A stretch of DNA of 64,000 nucleotides, from NCBI GenBank assembly GCA_016708435.1, contig JADJFV010000034.1, positions 124,001 through 188,000 on the forward strand. The letters run 5' to 3'. A program made the translations under genes and the position numbers. This stretch comes from Leptospiraceae bacterium. Lineage in GTDB: Bacteria > Spirochaetota > Leptospiria > Leptospirales > Leptospiraceae. The number at the start of each line of letters is the position of its first letter. Within the stretch, counting starts at the first letter, position 1. Below the pieces are notes generated by a model that had not been told where the DNA came from, searched no databases, and worked only from the letters and a program-made list of their open reading frames with translations. Below are positions 1-9,587 of the stretch, one piece after another.

Positions 1-175
1 AGTCAGGATTATTCGCTCATAATTTTTGTAAAGAATTTTAGCTTTCAATTAAATACTGAAATAAAAAATTCTTTCAACTCAAATCGGATTTCTCTAATTG
101 TAAGACAAAGCCATATACTTTCAAGCTGAGCCTTTCTTGCAAATTTTCCAATTTCCGAAGAAATATTTATTATCT
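1..175. other. AT-rich stretch, no gene seen
   Basis: This stretch lies beyond the 3' end of the minus-strand reductase gene. I see no open frame, tRNA-like fold or strong hairpin in it. It may hold the 3' or 5' flank of a gene outside the window. Confidence 0.5.
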
Positions 176-2185
176 CTAAAGCTTACCAATTTCTCTTGCT
201 GCAATGTTTCCTTCTAGGATAGCACGCTTAGCGTCTAATCCTGAAGTCTCCTTCGCACCACCGATTACGAAAACTTGTTTTTCTGGGTGCTTCTCTTTGT
301 AAGAATTTGCTAATGAATCTTCCTTATCTTGACCCGCACAAACTAGAATTGTATCGCATTCGATAATTTTTTCTCCGGACGATTTCAAGTCTATGACAAG
401 TCCTTCTTCTCTAACTTCTTTGTAGCTGAGGGATGTATAGAACTCAACTCCAGTTGATTGTAATTCCTGTAAAAGCGCCCAACCCGTAGTAGTTCCAAGT
501 CCTGCCCCAACTTTGCCTGACCTGCGCAAAATGGAGATTTTGCGCTTTGCGGAATGTGGTTGAATTTTTACATCCGTAAACGAGGCAACATTGTATTTTG
601 CAAAGTATTCATCGATCGTCGGATCGTGGTCTTCGAGAAGTTTGTGAGCCGAGTCACACCCGATTCCTCCACCACCGATGATGGCGATTTTTTCTCCTGG
701 AATAAATTTTCCGTTTAAATAATCCACATAGCTTCCCACTTTCTTTTTTTCTAAACCGGGGATATTAAAACCGCGGGGGCGAACACCGGTTGCAAATACA
801 ACTGCATCAGGATTTAATTTTTCAAGCATTTCTAGACTGCATTCCGAGTTTAACTGGATATTAACCCCAAGGTATTTTAGCTCATGCTCGAAATAACGAA
901 TTGTTTCTTTAAATTCAAACTTCCCTGGAATACTCGCTGCCATATTGAGTTGTCCACCGAGCTTATTTGATCTTTCGTATAACGTTACTTCATGTCCGAG
1001 TGTCGCAGAAAGGCGGGCTGCTTCCATTCCGCCGGGACCCGAACCAATGATAACTACTTTGCTTTTCTTACCTTTAGGCATTTGGGAAAATTCTAATTCT
1101 CTGTTTGCCTCAGGATTTACGAGGCAAGACACCATTAGCTCCTTAAAGGTATGATCCAGGCAGGCTTGGTTGCAGGCTATACAAGTATTTACTCTCTCAG
1201 AATTTCCTGCTTTTATTTTATTTACGAATGCAGGATCAGCAAGCATTGGTCGCGCCATACTGACAATATCCGCTTCTCCATCTTTTAAAATTCGAACAAT
1301 CGTTTCTGGAATATTAACTCGATTAGATGCAATGATAGGAACACCCGGAGTTGCATCTTTAATTTTCTTTGCAATCTTTGCCCAGGCTCCACGGGGAACT
1401 AACATACTGATTGTTGGTATTCTAGATTCATGCCAACCGATTCCTATGTTGAGCGCATTCGCTCCGTTATCCCTAAGTAGCTTTGCCATGATCAATACTT
1501 CTTCGAGAGTTGGATTTCCAGGAATTAAATCAATGCCGGACATTCTATAAACGATCGGATAATCAGGACCTACCATTTCTCTTACTTTTTTCAAAGCTTC
1601 GATTCCAAAGTTCATTCTTTTTTCTGAATTTCCGCCAAAGAAATCTTCTCTTTGATTGGTTACAGGCGAAAAAAATTGGTTTATTAAATAACCTTCGCTT
1701 CCCATGATTTCTACAGCGCCAAATCCTACTTGTTTAGCGCGTAATGCCGATTTGCCGAAGTCTTCAATTGTTTTCCATGCTTCGTCTTCAGTAAGAGCGT
1801 GAGGAACAAATCGATTGATAGGTGCACGAATAGCAGATGGAGCAACCAATTCTCTGTGATAGGCATAACGTCCTGCATGAAATAATTGAGCGCATAATAT
1901 ACCTTTGCCTTTTAAGCCCTGGTTTACTTTTTCTAATTCCTTGCAGTCTTCTTCTTTTTCAAAGTTGAAGAAAATATTATTTCCTTTGCCCGCATGATTG
2001 ACTGAAATTCCTCCAGTGGTTATCATTCCCACTCCGCCATCGAAGCGTCTGCCGTAGAAGGCAATCATTCGCTCGGCTGTTTCGGGTAAGCCTTCTAGAC
2101 CTAAATGCATTGATCCCATAATGATTCTATTTGGTAGTGTTGTTTTGTTGATTTTAATTGGTTCAAAGATTTCTTTAAATTCCAT
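176..2185 (-). CDS. fadH: NADPH-dependent 2,4-dienoyl-CoA reductase-like flavoenzyme
   Basis: Probable 2,4-dienoyl-CoA reductase or a close Old Yellow Enzyme-type NADH:flavin oxidoreductase. It would reduce unsaturated acyl-CoA during beta-oxidation, in the cytoplasm. The N-terminal half is a TIM-barrel flavin domain, with Tyr168 (SEGYLI) and His254 (GWHESR) at the positions of the E. coli FadH catalytic pair. A 4Fe-4S site follows with Cys337, 340, 344 and 356, then a dinucleotide fold (GSGPGG at about 383) and a second one (GGGGIG). The length of about 670 residues matches FadH (672). Two ATGs lie six bases apart; an AAGGA sits 7 nt before the second, so I start at 2185 rather than 2191. 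Substrate specificity within the family is not certain. Confidence 0.88.
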   Translation of the reverse strand: MEFKEIFEPIKINKTTLPNRIIMGSMHLGLEGLPETAERMIAFYGRRFDGGVGMITTGGISVNHAGKGNNIFFNFEKEEDCKELEKVNQGLKGKGILCAQLFHAGRYAYHRELVAPSAIRAPINRFVPHALTEDEAWKTIEDFGKSALRAKQVGFGAVEIMGSEGYLINQFFSPVTNQREDFFGGNSEKRMNFGIEALKKVREMVGPDYPIVYRMSGIDLIPGNPTLEEVLIMAKLLRDNGANALNIGIGWHESRIPTISMLVPRGAWAKIAKKIKDATPGVPIIASNRVNIPETIVRILKDGEADIVSMARPMLADPAFVNKIKAGNSERVNTCIACNQACLDHTFKELMVSCLVNPEANRELEFSQMPKGKKSKVVIIGSGPGGMEAARLSATLGHEVTLYERSNKLGGQLNMAASIPGKFEFKETIRYFEHELKYLGVNIQLNSECSLEMLEKLNPDAVVFATGVRPRGFNIPGLEKKKVGSYVDYLNGKFIPGEKIAIIGGGGIGCDSAHKLLEDHDPTIDEYFAKYNVASFTDVKIQPHSAKRKISILRRSGKVGAGLGTTTGWALLQELQSTGVEFYTSLSYKEVREEGLVIDLKSSGEKIIECDTILVCAGQDKEDSLANSYKEKHPEKQVFVIGGAKETSGLDAKRAILEGNIAAREIGKL

Positions 2186-2308
2186 TTGCATTTCCTTTCT
2201 TATAGATGAATATAAAATAACGTGATACTATTAAGTTTTCGGTAAGCAAAGAATTATGGCAAGTCATTTCCAAATATTATGCTTAAAAAGATTTCTTTTG
2301 ATTTATCC

Positions 2309-2364
2309 AAAAAAAAAGATTGAGAAACGCAATGTATAAACTGCGATCCTCAATCTTCTTTTTT
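2309..2364 (-). terminator. intrinsic terminator, possibly bidirectional
   Basis: AAGATTGAG (2316-2324) pairs with CTCAATCTT (2349-2357), and CGCA/TGCG pair inside the loop. A-runs lie on the left and T-runs on the right, so either strand gives a stem followed by U's. It sits just past the end of the 2412-2900 gene and most likely ends that minus-strand transcript. Confidence 0.75.
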
Positions 2365-2411
2365 GATGCTTATATTGAATGCTTTAAAAATATTCTTTTT
2401 TGTGGCTAATC

Positions 2412-2900
2412 CTATTCATCCACTAGGATCAAATCTTCGACAATTGCTTTTCCATCTTTTGTAACGGAGATTTTAATTTTCGATTTTCCTTTGCGAACTG
2501 TTTTGTCTATTGAAGCTGCTTTTTCTTCTGGAATAAAATATTCTTCTATCCCAGCTTCGAATCTTCCGTAATTGCATTTGCCTTTTAGAAAAGCATCGCA
2601 GTCTTTGAGCCAAGTCTTCTGACAAGATGGAACGAAATTATGATTAGCCGCTTCTCCAAGCTTTAAGCATATGCAACTTTCTTGATCGTTCTTGAAACTA
2701 TCATCCTGACAGGTATCATTTCCATAATCAACTCTGTAAGTAACATAGTGACCGGAAATGGGGTTTACTGGGTCGTATCCGCTAATCGGAAGGATAAATC
2801 TCAAGCCTGATTGAAGCGAATAAGCTTTGAATACAGTTAATAAAACTAATGCCGCTATTGGTAGAATAAGAGAGGGAAGGAAAAATTTGTTCTGATTCAT
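2412..2900 (-). CDS. GDYXXLXY-type membrane-anchored protein, Cys-rich
   Basis: Small protein with one N-terminal membrane segment (about residues 6-27) and an extracytoplasmic domain. The pattern GHYVTYRV, followed later by GRFEAGIEEYFIPEE, is a variant of the GDYXXLXY family, whose members usually sit beside DUF2157 proteins, as here. The function of the family is not known. The odd part is an insertion between the two motifs with six cysteines (about residues 59-110), which could form disulfides outside the cytoplasm. Its ATG overlaps the stop of the DUF2157 gene (ATGA), so the two are probably translated as a coupled pair. Confidence 0.75.
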   Translation of the reverse strand: MNQNKFFLPSLILPIAALVLLTVFKAYSLQSGLRFILPISGYDPVNPISGHYVTYRVDYGNDTCQDDSFKNDQESCICLKLGEAANHNFVPSCQKTWLKDCDAFLKGKCNYGRFEAGIEEYFIPEEKAASIDKTVRKGKSKIKISVTKDGKAIVEDLILVDE

Positions 2901-4036
2901 ATAAGTTCTCCTATGAAGCGAGTAATTTTATCTCTGTTTTTTATGTAGAAAACACAGACTACAATGATGAGTATACCGGAGAAAATGAGTCCAAAGGCAG
3001 TGAAGATAAGACTAGTGAATAATTGAAAGTAGGCGACAAGGAAGCGAATTCCAATAGACACAATCGCAAATTCAAATAATCGTCTCGATTCCAAAATATG
3101 AAATAAAAAGCCGGCCACAAACCAAATTACAATGAATAAAAATGCATCCAATGCTTGCGAGTGAAATCCGAATACATGCGCGCAAAACATAAATAAATAA
3201 GTTCCAAGGCCGATGAGTAAAAGTAGGGCTAATTTCTTATTTTGTAAATAGGATAAATAAACACTGACACCTGATAATAGAAGGCTAATGAAGAGTATCC
3301 CTTGTAGTAACTGTCTGGATTGAATTGCTGAATTCATGTCTAGAAGTCCTAAGAAAGAAAAGAAAATGCTTCCCGTCAAGAACCCGAACACTGACCAAAA
3401 CAGGGAAGTAGAGCCAAAAACTTGTAGACTTGCTTTTGTAGATGCTTGCAAAGGAAAAGAAATTACTAACATAAGAGCGGGTAATAAGGAGTATGTCCAT
3501 GATAGAAGAATTTCTTCTTCCTTAAAGCTACTGACTGTTTCAATAAAGAAAGATGTAACTGAAAAGATAGTTGCCACGAACCAAATATGAGTAGTTGCTC
3601 TTCCTGTAGTGTGTAAAACAATTGGAAGTGTTATCGCGCACCAAAACAATGCTGCCTGGTAAAATTTTCCACCGGTGTTATAAATCTGTGAAATTAAACC
3701 AATCGATGCAAGGATCAGAATAAAATAGGAAACAATCAATGTTTCTAATAGCCATTTCTTATCTGTATCCTTGTAACGATAAATAGAATAAGATAGTCCG
3801 CCAAGTATGGTAAAATCCATCAGTAGCTTAACGCTGTCTGCAAGGTCTTCCCAATTCGATGCGATAAGCGAAATGATTCCCAGGCAAATTACAATTGCTC
3901 CTAGCGTAATAACAGTATAAGCCGCTAGATTCTTAGGAGAATGTTCTTCTTCATACAACCGTATGGATTCAAACTGAGTTTCCGAAATGAGTCCGGCATT
4001 TTTCCATAACATAAGTTTTTTTAATATTTTATTCAT
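2897..4036 (-). CDS. DUF2157 multispanning membrane protein
   Basis: Integral membrane protein of about 379 residues. It has a short cytoplasmic N-terminus (LMLWKNAGLISETQFESI, typical of DUF2157) and then roughly ten hydrophobic segments. It is the partner of the GDYXXLXY gene, which overlaps its 3' end by four bases; this pairing recurs in many genomes, but the role is unknown. The frame opens with GTG at 4039 followed directly by ATG at 4036. An AGGA lies 6 nt before the GTG and 9 nt before the ATG; I prefer the ATG, though either could serve. No catalytic motif is visible. Confidence 0.75.
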   Translation of the reverse strand: MNKILKKLMLWKNAGLISETQFESIRLYEEEHSPKNLAAYTVITLGAIVICLGIISLIASNWEDLADSVKLLMDFTILGGLSYSIYRYKDTDKKWLLETLIVSYFILILASIGLISQIYNTGGKFYQAALFWCAITLPIVLHTTGRATTHIWFVATIFSVTSFFIETVSSFKEEEILLSWTYSLLPALMLVISFPLQASTKASLQVFGSTSLFWSVFGFLTGSIFFSFLGLLDMNSAIQSRQLLQGILFISLLLSGVSVYLSYLQNKKLALLLLIGLGTYLFMFCAHVFGFHSQALDAFLFIVIWFVAGFLFHILESRRLFEFAIVSIGIRFLVAYFQLFTSLIFTAFGLIFSGILIIVVCVFYIKNRDKITRFIGELI

Positions 4037-4125
4037 CACTGCTTATCCTATTTCTGTATAATATAATTCAATCTAATTTCCCTTTGATTAGAAAATAAGC
4101 TAGAATTTCCGTTGAATGCCAAAGC

Positions 4126-6078
4126 TCATCGTCCATCACACCCTGTTTTACAAACTAAATTTTTAGGAAGCGCATAAATCCAAGTTTCCCCTCTTAAATA
4201 ATTTTCAAGGGGAAGAGTTGTTTTTTTCTCCGAATTCAAATAACAGTCGGCGAGTATTCCGCAGAGTTTTACTGTTTCTTCGGCAGGAAGAATGCCTGGA
4301 AAAGCGTAACTGTATACATACATTGGAATGATATCAAATCCATCAGAGACGTATTCGGTGTAAGTCTCTGTTTTTGTTTCCGTTCGGTAATTGATGGGTG
4401 AACCATAATTACTGACTGTTCGGCTGACTGTTCTATTTTTCTGAATTGGCTTTGTCCTATAGACTTTTTTGTCTTTTAGAAATTCACTCTCTAAAAAAAA
4501 TGCAAGGTTAATATCTTCTCCGCTTTCAATCGAAAACCCAGTGCTAATTAGAAATGGTTTGACTAAATGGAAATTGGATTGTTCGCCTGAGGAGTTATCT
4601 ATATTTACTTTTATCAGCTTATTTCCATTAGCCGTTTTAAAAAATATCTTTCGAAGCTCTTTTCTTAGATTCATAAGATAGCGTATCTCTTTTTCGTAGG
4701 CTATTTTATAACCGATCCAATGCTCTAAAATTGATTCGAAAGAATCATCATTTAGATCAACTGGAATCTGGGTTAGAATAAATATTGCAAGTTCTGTCTC
4801 TGTTTGCGATGCGTTCGATATGTTTCTTACTATTAAATCATAAAAAAAATTCATTTTCGTATCATCTAGAATTCCGAGAGGAAAACGTTTATTCGGGCTA
4901 AATGAAATATACTTCACTAAAAATTCTTCTGGTATTTTCGTTATTTCAAGCAAATCTGGATTGGACTCTGCTAGTGCGAGTGCATACAAAAGCCAAATCG
5001 CCTCCGGGCGATCAAAAATTTCCTTTGGGCTAAGACCCATTTCTCGGTAGGAGACGTAGACAGTAAACCCTTGTTTTGCGTAAGTCTCTGCTCCAAAGCC
5101 TTTTCCTATTTCTGACCTTTGCTCATTTGGCTTTAAGCCAAGAGCTAATTGAATAGTCAGTTCCTCGTCTTTACGCATAAGGAGTCCTGATTTATCATGA
5201 AAAAAATCCTCATAAAATCCATTTTGCACCCAAGGATTTTTTACCTGGCTTTGAAATGCACTTTTCATATAAAAGTTTTTCTTAACTTTGTAACGGACTT
5301 CGGGTTGGAAAAAGGCTATTATAAGTGCAAAGTAGACAATGCAAGCAAGAAAAGACGGGAGGAAAAATAAGATTAGCCTGTGATATTTTTTTTCTTTTAG
5401 GATTATTGCGATAGTCGAAGCGCAAAGAAGTAAAGTAATCCCAACGATTGAATTATCAATCCAAAGCCATTCAGAGCTAAGACCAAATAAATCAGACCAA
5501 GTAAAATATAGAGTTATTAAAGGACTAAGTAAAAAACAAAAACCTATGATAGCTGACACTAGTAGACTTTCTTTCTCTAGCGCATTCTTCGTATTTTCCT
5601 TTTGAGTATTAGATGTATTTTTCTCGTTCGGGAAAGTAGGGAATTCTCCTTTTGGGACTTTATCTTTAAAAATGCGATTTGGATCGAATTCTTTTTCGAC
5701 TTTTGCTACCATCACTTTAAAAAGAGGAGTATTATTTCCGTAAAGAATGGAAGCAAGCGTCAACCATGTATTATACTCTCCGCCTGCTGTAACCAGGGAT
5801 CGAGCAATTTCTAAAACGGTTTCTCCATAATCATTGGTAATATCAGGATTTGCACCGTTTTCTATTAAAACACGCACAGTATCTAGTGCGTTAGGAGAAA
5901 GAGAATAGCCGATTGCTTGTATATCACCAACGTCGGCTGCATAAAATAAAGGAGTGTTTCCTTTCTCATCTTTCGCATTTGGATCAAATCCTTCTTCTTT
6001 CAATAATGTCTCTGCCCATTTAGGCAATTGACTTTTAGCAGCATTGAATAAATCATTGGATTGGATATCTGATGACAT
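4126..6078 (-). CDS. ankyrin-repeat membrane protein
   Basis: Protein of 650 residues. The N-terminal part has about two ankyrin repeats (FDPNAKDEKGNTPLFYAAD at about 31-49 and VLIENGANPDITNDYGET at about 70-87). Three hydrophobic segments follow at roughly 175-270. The long C-terminal half is polar and matches nothing I know. It includes a stretch rich in Thr/Arg/Tyr (about 540-565) and three late cysteines. The N-terminus has no signal peptide, so the ankyrins are probably cytoplasmic and the large domain either side of the membrane. Ankyrins suggest protein-protein contacts. A GGAGA lies upstream of the ATG. Function is not known. Confidence 0.7.
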   Translation of the reverse strand: MSSDIQSNDLFNAAKSQLPKWAETLLKEEGFDPNAKDEKGNTPLFYAADVGDIQAIGYSLSPNALDTVRVLIENGANPDITNDYGETVLEIARSLVTAGGEYNTWLTLASILYGNNTPLFKVMVAKVEKEFDPNRIFKDKVPKGEFPTFPNEKNTSNTQKENTKNALEKESLLVSAIIGFCFLLSPLITLYFTWSDLFGLSSEWLWIDNSIVGITLLLCASTIAIILKEKKYHRLILFFLPSFLACIVYFALIIAFFQPEVRYKVKKNFYMKSAFQSQVKNPWVQNGFYEDFFHDKSGLLMRKDEELTIQLALGLKPNEQRSEIGKGFGAETYAKQGFTVYVSYREMGLSPKEIFDRPEAIWLLYALALAESNPDLLEITKIPEEFLVKYISFSPNKRFPLGILDDTKMNFFYDLIVRNISNASQTETELAIFILTQIPVDLNDDSFESILEHWIGYKIAYEKEIRYLMNLRKELRKIFFKTANGNKLIKVNIDNSSGEQSNFHLVKPFLISTGFSIESGEDINLAFFLESEFLKDKKVYRTKPIQKNRTVSRTVSNYGSPINYRTETKTETYTEYVSDGFDIIPMYVYSYAFPGILPAEETVKLCGILADCYLNSEKKTTLPLENYLRGETWIYALPKNLVCKTGCDGR

Positions 6079-6106
6079 TCGTATATATCTCCGTGATCAA
6101 TATTTT

Positions 6107-6721
6107 TTATTTTAGTCTAATGCATTTATTCGAAATAAATTCCCAATAATCTGAAATGTATTTTATCGAGCCAAAGAAAACAACGGCTATTAATAAGTAA
6201 CCGGAGATTTCCGGAAAGGTTGATATAATCAAATCAGGAAAATGATTTACTAAAAGGGGAAGGCTTAGGTAGTGAATAACGCAAACTGCTACAAGGGCTA
6301 CTTGCCATTTACCCCAAGCATTGGGTTTTCCCTGTATTCCACGCTTGAAGTATAAAAAAAGTCCAAGCCATACTCCAATGATTTCTCGAACCATATATAG
6401 AATTAGAATCCAGAGCGGAAACTGAAAGTAAGCCGTTATAGTAGACAGTCCACCAATGGTTACGATTTTATCGGATACAGGATCTAGGTATCTACCTAGA
6501 ATTGTTTCTTCGTTTAAAAGTCTTGCAACCAAGCCGTCGAGATAATCACTTAACACGACTAAAAAGCAAATGAAGACTAAAACGTAGTAGTATTTTAGAA
6601 TGCTCGTATCTTCTTTGAATTCTGATGCATATTGAACAAAAAATGGTAGGAGCAAGGCTCTAGAAATTGATATAAAATTTGAAATTGTAAAAACTTTATC
6701 TTTTAAGATTTCATTTTTCAT
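6107..6721 (-). CDS. pgsA: CDP-alcohol phosphatidyltransferase (PgsA-like)
   Basis: Membrane enzyme that joins CDP-diacylglycerol to an alcohol, most likely glycerol-3-phosphate in phosphatidylglycerophosphate synthesis. The family motif DG-x2-AR-x8-G-x3-D-x3-D is present as DGLVAR, then GRYLDPVSD. About five hydrophobic segments and a length of 204 residues fit PgsA. The open frame runs up to 6799, but the upstream part lies inside the SET-domain gene. The Met at 6721 begins a normal N-terminus (MKNEILKDKVFTISN) and overlaps the SET gene's stop by 11 nt, implying coupling. The alcohol substrate (glycerol-P or other) cannot be fixed from sequence. Confidence 0.83.
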   Translation of the reverse strand: MKNEILKDKVFTISNFISISRALLLPFFVQYASEFKEDTSILKYYYVLVFICFLVVLSDYLDGLVARLLNEETILGRYLDPVSDKIVTIGGLSTITAYFQFPLWILILYMVREIIGVWLGLFLYFKRGIQGKPNAWGKWQVALVAVCVIHYLSLPLLVNHFPDLIISTFPEISGYLLIAVVFFGSIKYISDYWEFISNKCIRLK

Positions 6722-7256
6722 TATTCTTGATTTTACTTTGTATATAGAGTGACATATGATCTTTGTATTTTTCTTGAAGCGCCGGATTTTTCCAGTCATT
6801 TCCTGAAAATTTCTTTCGACATGTTTTCTTTTCGCAATGTAAATCCACCGAATACTCTGGATTTGTCTCTGTCATCGCATAATCAAAAGTTAACTCTTCC
6901 CCGATGCCAATTTCTCTTAGAGCGACAAATACTATTTGTCCTCTCACTCCACAATTTGGCTCACAGCAATGATTCATACGCCAGTCATCGCTTGGCTCTT
7001 CGGGGTTTAGTGGGCAAATCAAAAATCCATTTTCAATATAATAGCTGTAATCTTTGTATCCTTTTTTTTCTATAAGATTTGCATGTTGCTCTTCTGTGAG
7101 GATCAGTCCACCGGAAATGCTGACGATCTCTCCTTTCGGAATTGTTTCACGGGCTACCAAGCCGTAGCCTTTCTCTCCTAAGTGTTTTTTTTCTACTTTA
7201 GGACTTACGTAGCTTTCTGATTTTACGGTTTTTAAAATTTCTTCTGAGTATTCCAT
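6711..7256 (-). CDS. SET-domain protein (putative lysine methyltransferase)
   Basis: Protein of 181 residues, nearly all SET domain: an N-terminal GYGLVARETIPKGE turn, the core NHCCEPNCG, and GEELTFDYAM, which matches the SET motifs NHxCxPN and GEELTFDY used for S-adenosylmethionine and catalysis. A Cys-containing tail (HCEKKTCRKKF) resembles a post-SET zinc segment. Such proteins methylate lysine side chains; bacterial targets are mostly unknown. It lies directly after the VWA/FHA gene (TAA touching ATG) and overlaps pgsA, so all three are likely one transcript. Bacterial SET genes are often thought to have come by transfer from eukaryotes. Confidence 0.82.
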   Translation of the reverse strand: MEYSEEILKTVKSESYVSPKVEKKHLGEKGYGLVARETIPKGEIVSISGGLILTEEQHANLIEKKGYKDYSYYIENGFLICPLNPEEPSDDWRMNHCCEPNCGVRGQIVFVALREIGIGEELTFDYAMTETNPEYSVDLHCEKKTCRKKFSGNDWKNPALQEKYKDHMSLYIQSKIKNNEK

Positions 7257-8801
7257 TTATTTGCCTCTAAATAGGAGAAGACTATTTCCAATTCTAATCT
7301 CATCAAAATCAAACAAAGCTTTCGGACGAAGAAGCTTTTTGCCATTTAAGAAAACGCCTGAATTAGAAACAGTGTCAAAGATTATGAAAACATTTTTTAC
7401 CCTTTTGATTTTTGCATGCATCGGGCTTAACGAAGAATCCCAAAGAACTAAATCATTAGAAGCAGTGCTACCAATTGTAATCTCTGGCTTATTGATAGTA
7501 AACTGTCTACCCGGATTTGGTCCTTCTTTTAAAATTAAAATTCCTCTCTCATAGGATTCGCCTTTCTCTAAAACGTCAGGCGATACCTCATAGGAATTTT
7601 CTTGAAACGAACTTTCAGGTTTTTGAATGGTTGCAGTAGAAGAGGAAATGGAGTCTTCATCGTAGGAATATAAATCATCAGAGTCATCTTCCTTACTTTC
7701 TTCATTTTCTTCATAACTTGAATACTTTTTAAATGTAGGAGTGCTCAAAGTATCCGCAGAAATATTTTCATGGTAATAAAGATCATTTTTTAAAAGTTCC
7801 TCTTCTCTAAGTCGCATTTCTTCTGCGTAGGCTCTTGCTTTATTTCGTTTATTTACTGCATAGAGTAGAAGAATGCATATAAATAATATGATAAACATAA
7901 ATGAATAAAAAAATTCAATATTCGAAAACTTTGATTTTGCAAAAGTCATTAGAGTTAAATCATAATTAGCCTTAAAATCGTTTTCACCAACTTTGAGAGA
8001 AATTTGAACGGAGCTTGAACGAAGCGGCTTTGCACTTTCCGCAAAAGGGGATTTATATTCTATGATCGGCGGAGTTTTTCTAAAAGAATAGAGTTGGGAC
8101 TGCATCGCCGCAATAGAAGTATTTTTTTCTATTGGATAAAATTCGCCTTCGCTGTATTCGGCAAGGCTAAGATATTTTTTTTCACTTAATGCAAGCATAT
8201 GAATTGGGAATTTTAATGCTTTAGATTTTTTGATTACACTTGCAATCGGCTCGTCCACTTCTACTTCTTTGTCAGTGCTGATTACAAAAAGCAGGTTTGG
8301 TAATTCATCTTCTCGCATTTGCGAATATAAAAAATTGAGCGCAAAATTAGTTCGATTTCCTGAGCCCTGTGAAATGGAGTCAATCTTTTCAAGAGCTTCC
8401 ACTTTATCCATATTAAGATTTAAAAAATAAGTATCTCTTCCATAAATATGAATTCCAACTTTATCTTCTTTACTAAGACTTTGAACAAAAGTAGCGGCTA
8501 ACTGTTTGGAGTATTGGAGACGATCTAATTCATTCGATGCCTGAATGGAAAGAATCAAACGAATCGGACGAAGCTGATTTGACTTTAAAATGCTAATAGT
8601 TTGAATTTGCCTAGTAAACCCTTCCCGAGTTTCTGTGATGTGAATACTTTCTCCTTGCAAAGGCTTTGCCTTATTTTCCTGCATGTAGATATGCACCATA
8701 GGATATTTATTTGCATCTACTTTTTCCAATTGAACCTTAGAGTCCGAGAAAATAGCCATTGGAAAAATAAGAGCGCTAAGAATTAGGCTTATAAACTTCA
8801 A
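7257..8801 (-). CDS. membrane protein with VWA-like and FHA domains
   Basis: Protein of 514 residues. In order: a signal peptide (about 1-19), an extracytoplasmic VWA-like domain (about 60-240) whose usual DxSxS metal site reads SIQAS and so is degenerate, one membrane segment (about 295-315), an acidic linker (about 355-385), and a C-terminal FHA domain (about 420-512). The FHA shows the hallmarks ITIGS, LSPMHAKI and NSGVFLNGKKL. FHA domains bind phosphothreonine, so the protein probably links an external event to a cytoplasmic phosphoprotein. No Ser/Thr kinase gene is adjacent. It is followed without a gap by the SET gene. Confidence 0.8.
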   Translation of the reverse strand: MKFISLILSALIFPMAIFSDSKVQLEKVDANKYPMVHIYMQENKAKPLQGESIHITETREGFTRQIQTISILKSNQLRPIRLILSIQASNELDRLQYSKQLAATFVQSLSKEDKVGIHIYGRDTYFLNLNMDKVEALEKIDSISQGSGNRTNFALNFLYSQMREDELPNLLFVISTDKEVEVDEPIASVIKKSKALKFPIHMLALSEKKYLSLAEYSEGEFYPIEKNTSIAAMQSQLYSFRKTPPIIEYKSPFAESAKPLRSSSVQISLKVGENDFKANYDLTLMTFAKSKFSNIEFFYSFMFIILFICILLLYAVNKRNKARAYAEEMRLREEELLKNDLYYHENISADTLSTPTFKKYSSYEENEESKEDDSDDLYSYDEDSISSSTATIQKPESSFQENSYEVSPDVLEKGESYERGILILKEGPNPGRQFTINKPEITIGSTASNDLVLWDSSLSPMHAKIKRVKNVFIIFDTVSNSGVFLNGKKLLRPKALFDFDEIRIGNSLLLFRGK

Positions 8802-8828
8802 AATTTACCTCGTTTCATCCATTCACTA

Positions 8829-9587
8829 TTATTTTAAAACCAGTTTTTGTGAATATTCAGATTGTAATTTATTCATATTTTTATTTAGTAAAGTGATTTT
8901 TTCAATTAGCTCGCCGGACTTGAGAACAGTTACGTCATCTGCTAGTTCGCGAACGATTCTCATGTCATGTGTGATTAAGACAAGCCCAATTCCACTATTT
9001 TTCAACATTGAATGAAGTAGGCTTAGAGTCAACTTTTCATTGATTGAATCGAGAGCAGTTGTAGGCTCATCTGCGATGACAATTTCAGGTTTAACCGCTA
9101 TTGCCATCGCCACTAGAATTCGCTGTTTTTCCCCACCGGAAAGATTTTTGGGAATAGAATGATAGCTCTTTTTAGGATCACGGATTTGCAATTGTTCTAG
9201 AATCTCCAAGATAGAGACTTCGTTGGCAAGGGTAGGGAATTTGAGACGAAAATAATCTCTCATCTGTGCCCCAATGGAAATAAAGGGATGAAAAGACTTT
9301 CCGGGATTTTGCGGAATGAGAGTAATTTTTTTGCCACGTAAGTTTTCCCAATCTTTGGTGGAATAATCTAAATAGCTCTTTCCCAGTATGGAATAAGAAT
9401 CAAAATTTAGACAGAGCTCCGGGTGCGTTAGGTGAAAGATTGAATTGGCAAATGTCGTTTTGCCGCTTCCTGACTCTCCAATGATTGCATGAATTGAATC
9501 TTTTCTGAGTTCGAAATTAAAATTTTTTAAAATCTCTCTACTGGATTTATCTACAATGTTCAGATTCTTCACTTCCAATAGATTCAT
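8829..9587 (-). CDS. ABC transporter ATP-binding protein, peptide-type
   Basis: ATPase subunit of 252 residues. Walker A is GESGSGKTT (about 37-45), the Q-loop region is LIPQNPGKSFHP, the signature is LSGGEKQR, Walker B ends IVIADEPTTALD, and the switch is LITHD. The PQNPxxxFxP pattern and overall similarity point to the DppD/OppD/NikD oligopeptide or nickel group. No permease or binding protein is encoded beside it, so its partner is elsewhere or it works alone. Its ATG overlaps the preceding gene's stop by four bases. The transported substrate cannot be told. Confidence 0.8.
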   Translation of the reverse strand: MNLLEVKNLNIVDKSSREILKNFNFELRKDSIHAIIGESGSGKTTFANSIFHLTHPELCLNFDSYSILGKSYLDYSTKDWENLRGKKITLIPQNPGKSFHPFISIGAQMRDYFRLKFPTLANEVSILEILEQLQIRDPKKSYHSIPKNLSGGEKQRILVAMAIAVKPEIVIADEPTTALDSINEKLTLSLLHSMLKNSGIGLVLITHDMRIVRELADDVTVLKSGELIEKITLLNKNMNKLQSEYSQKLVLK

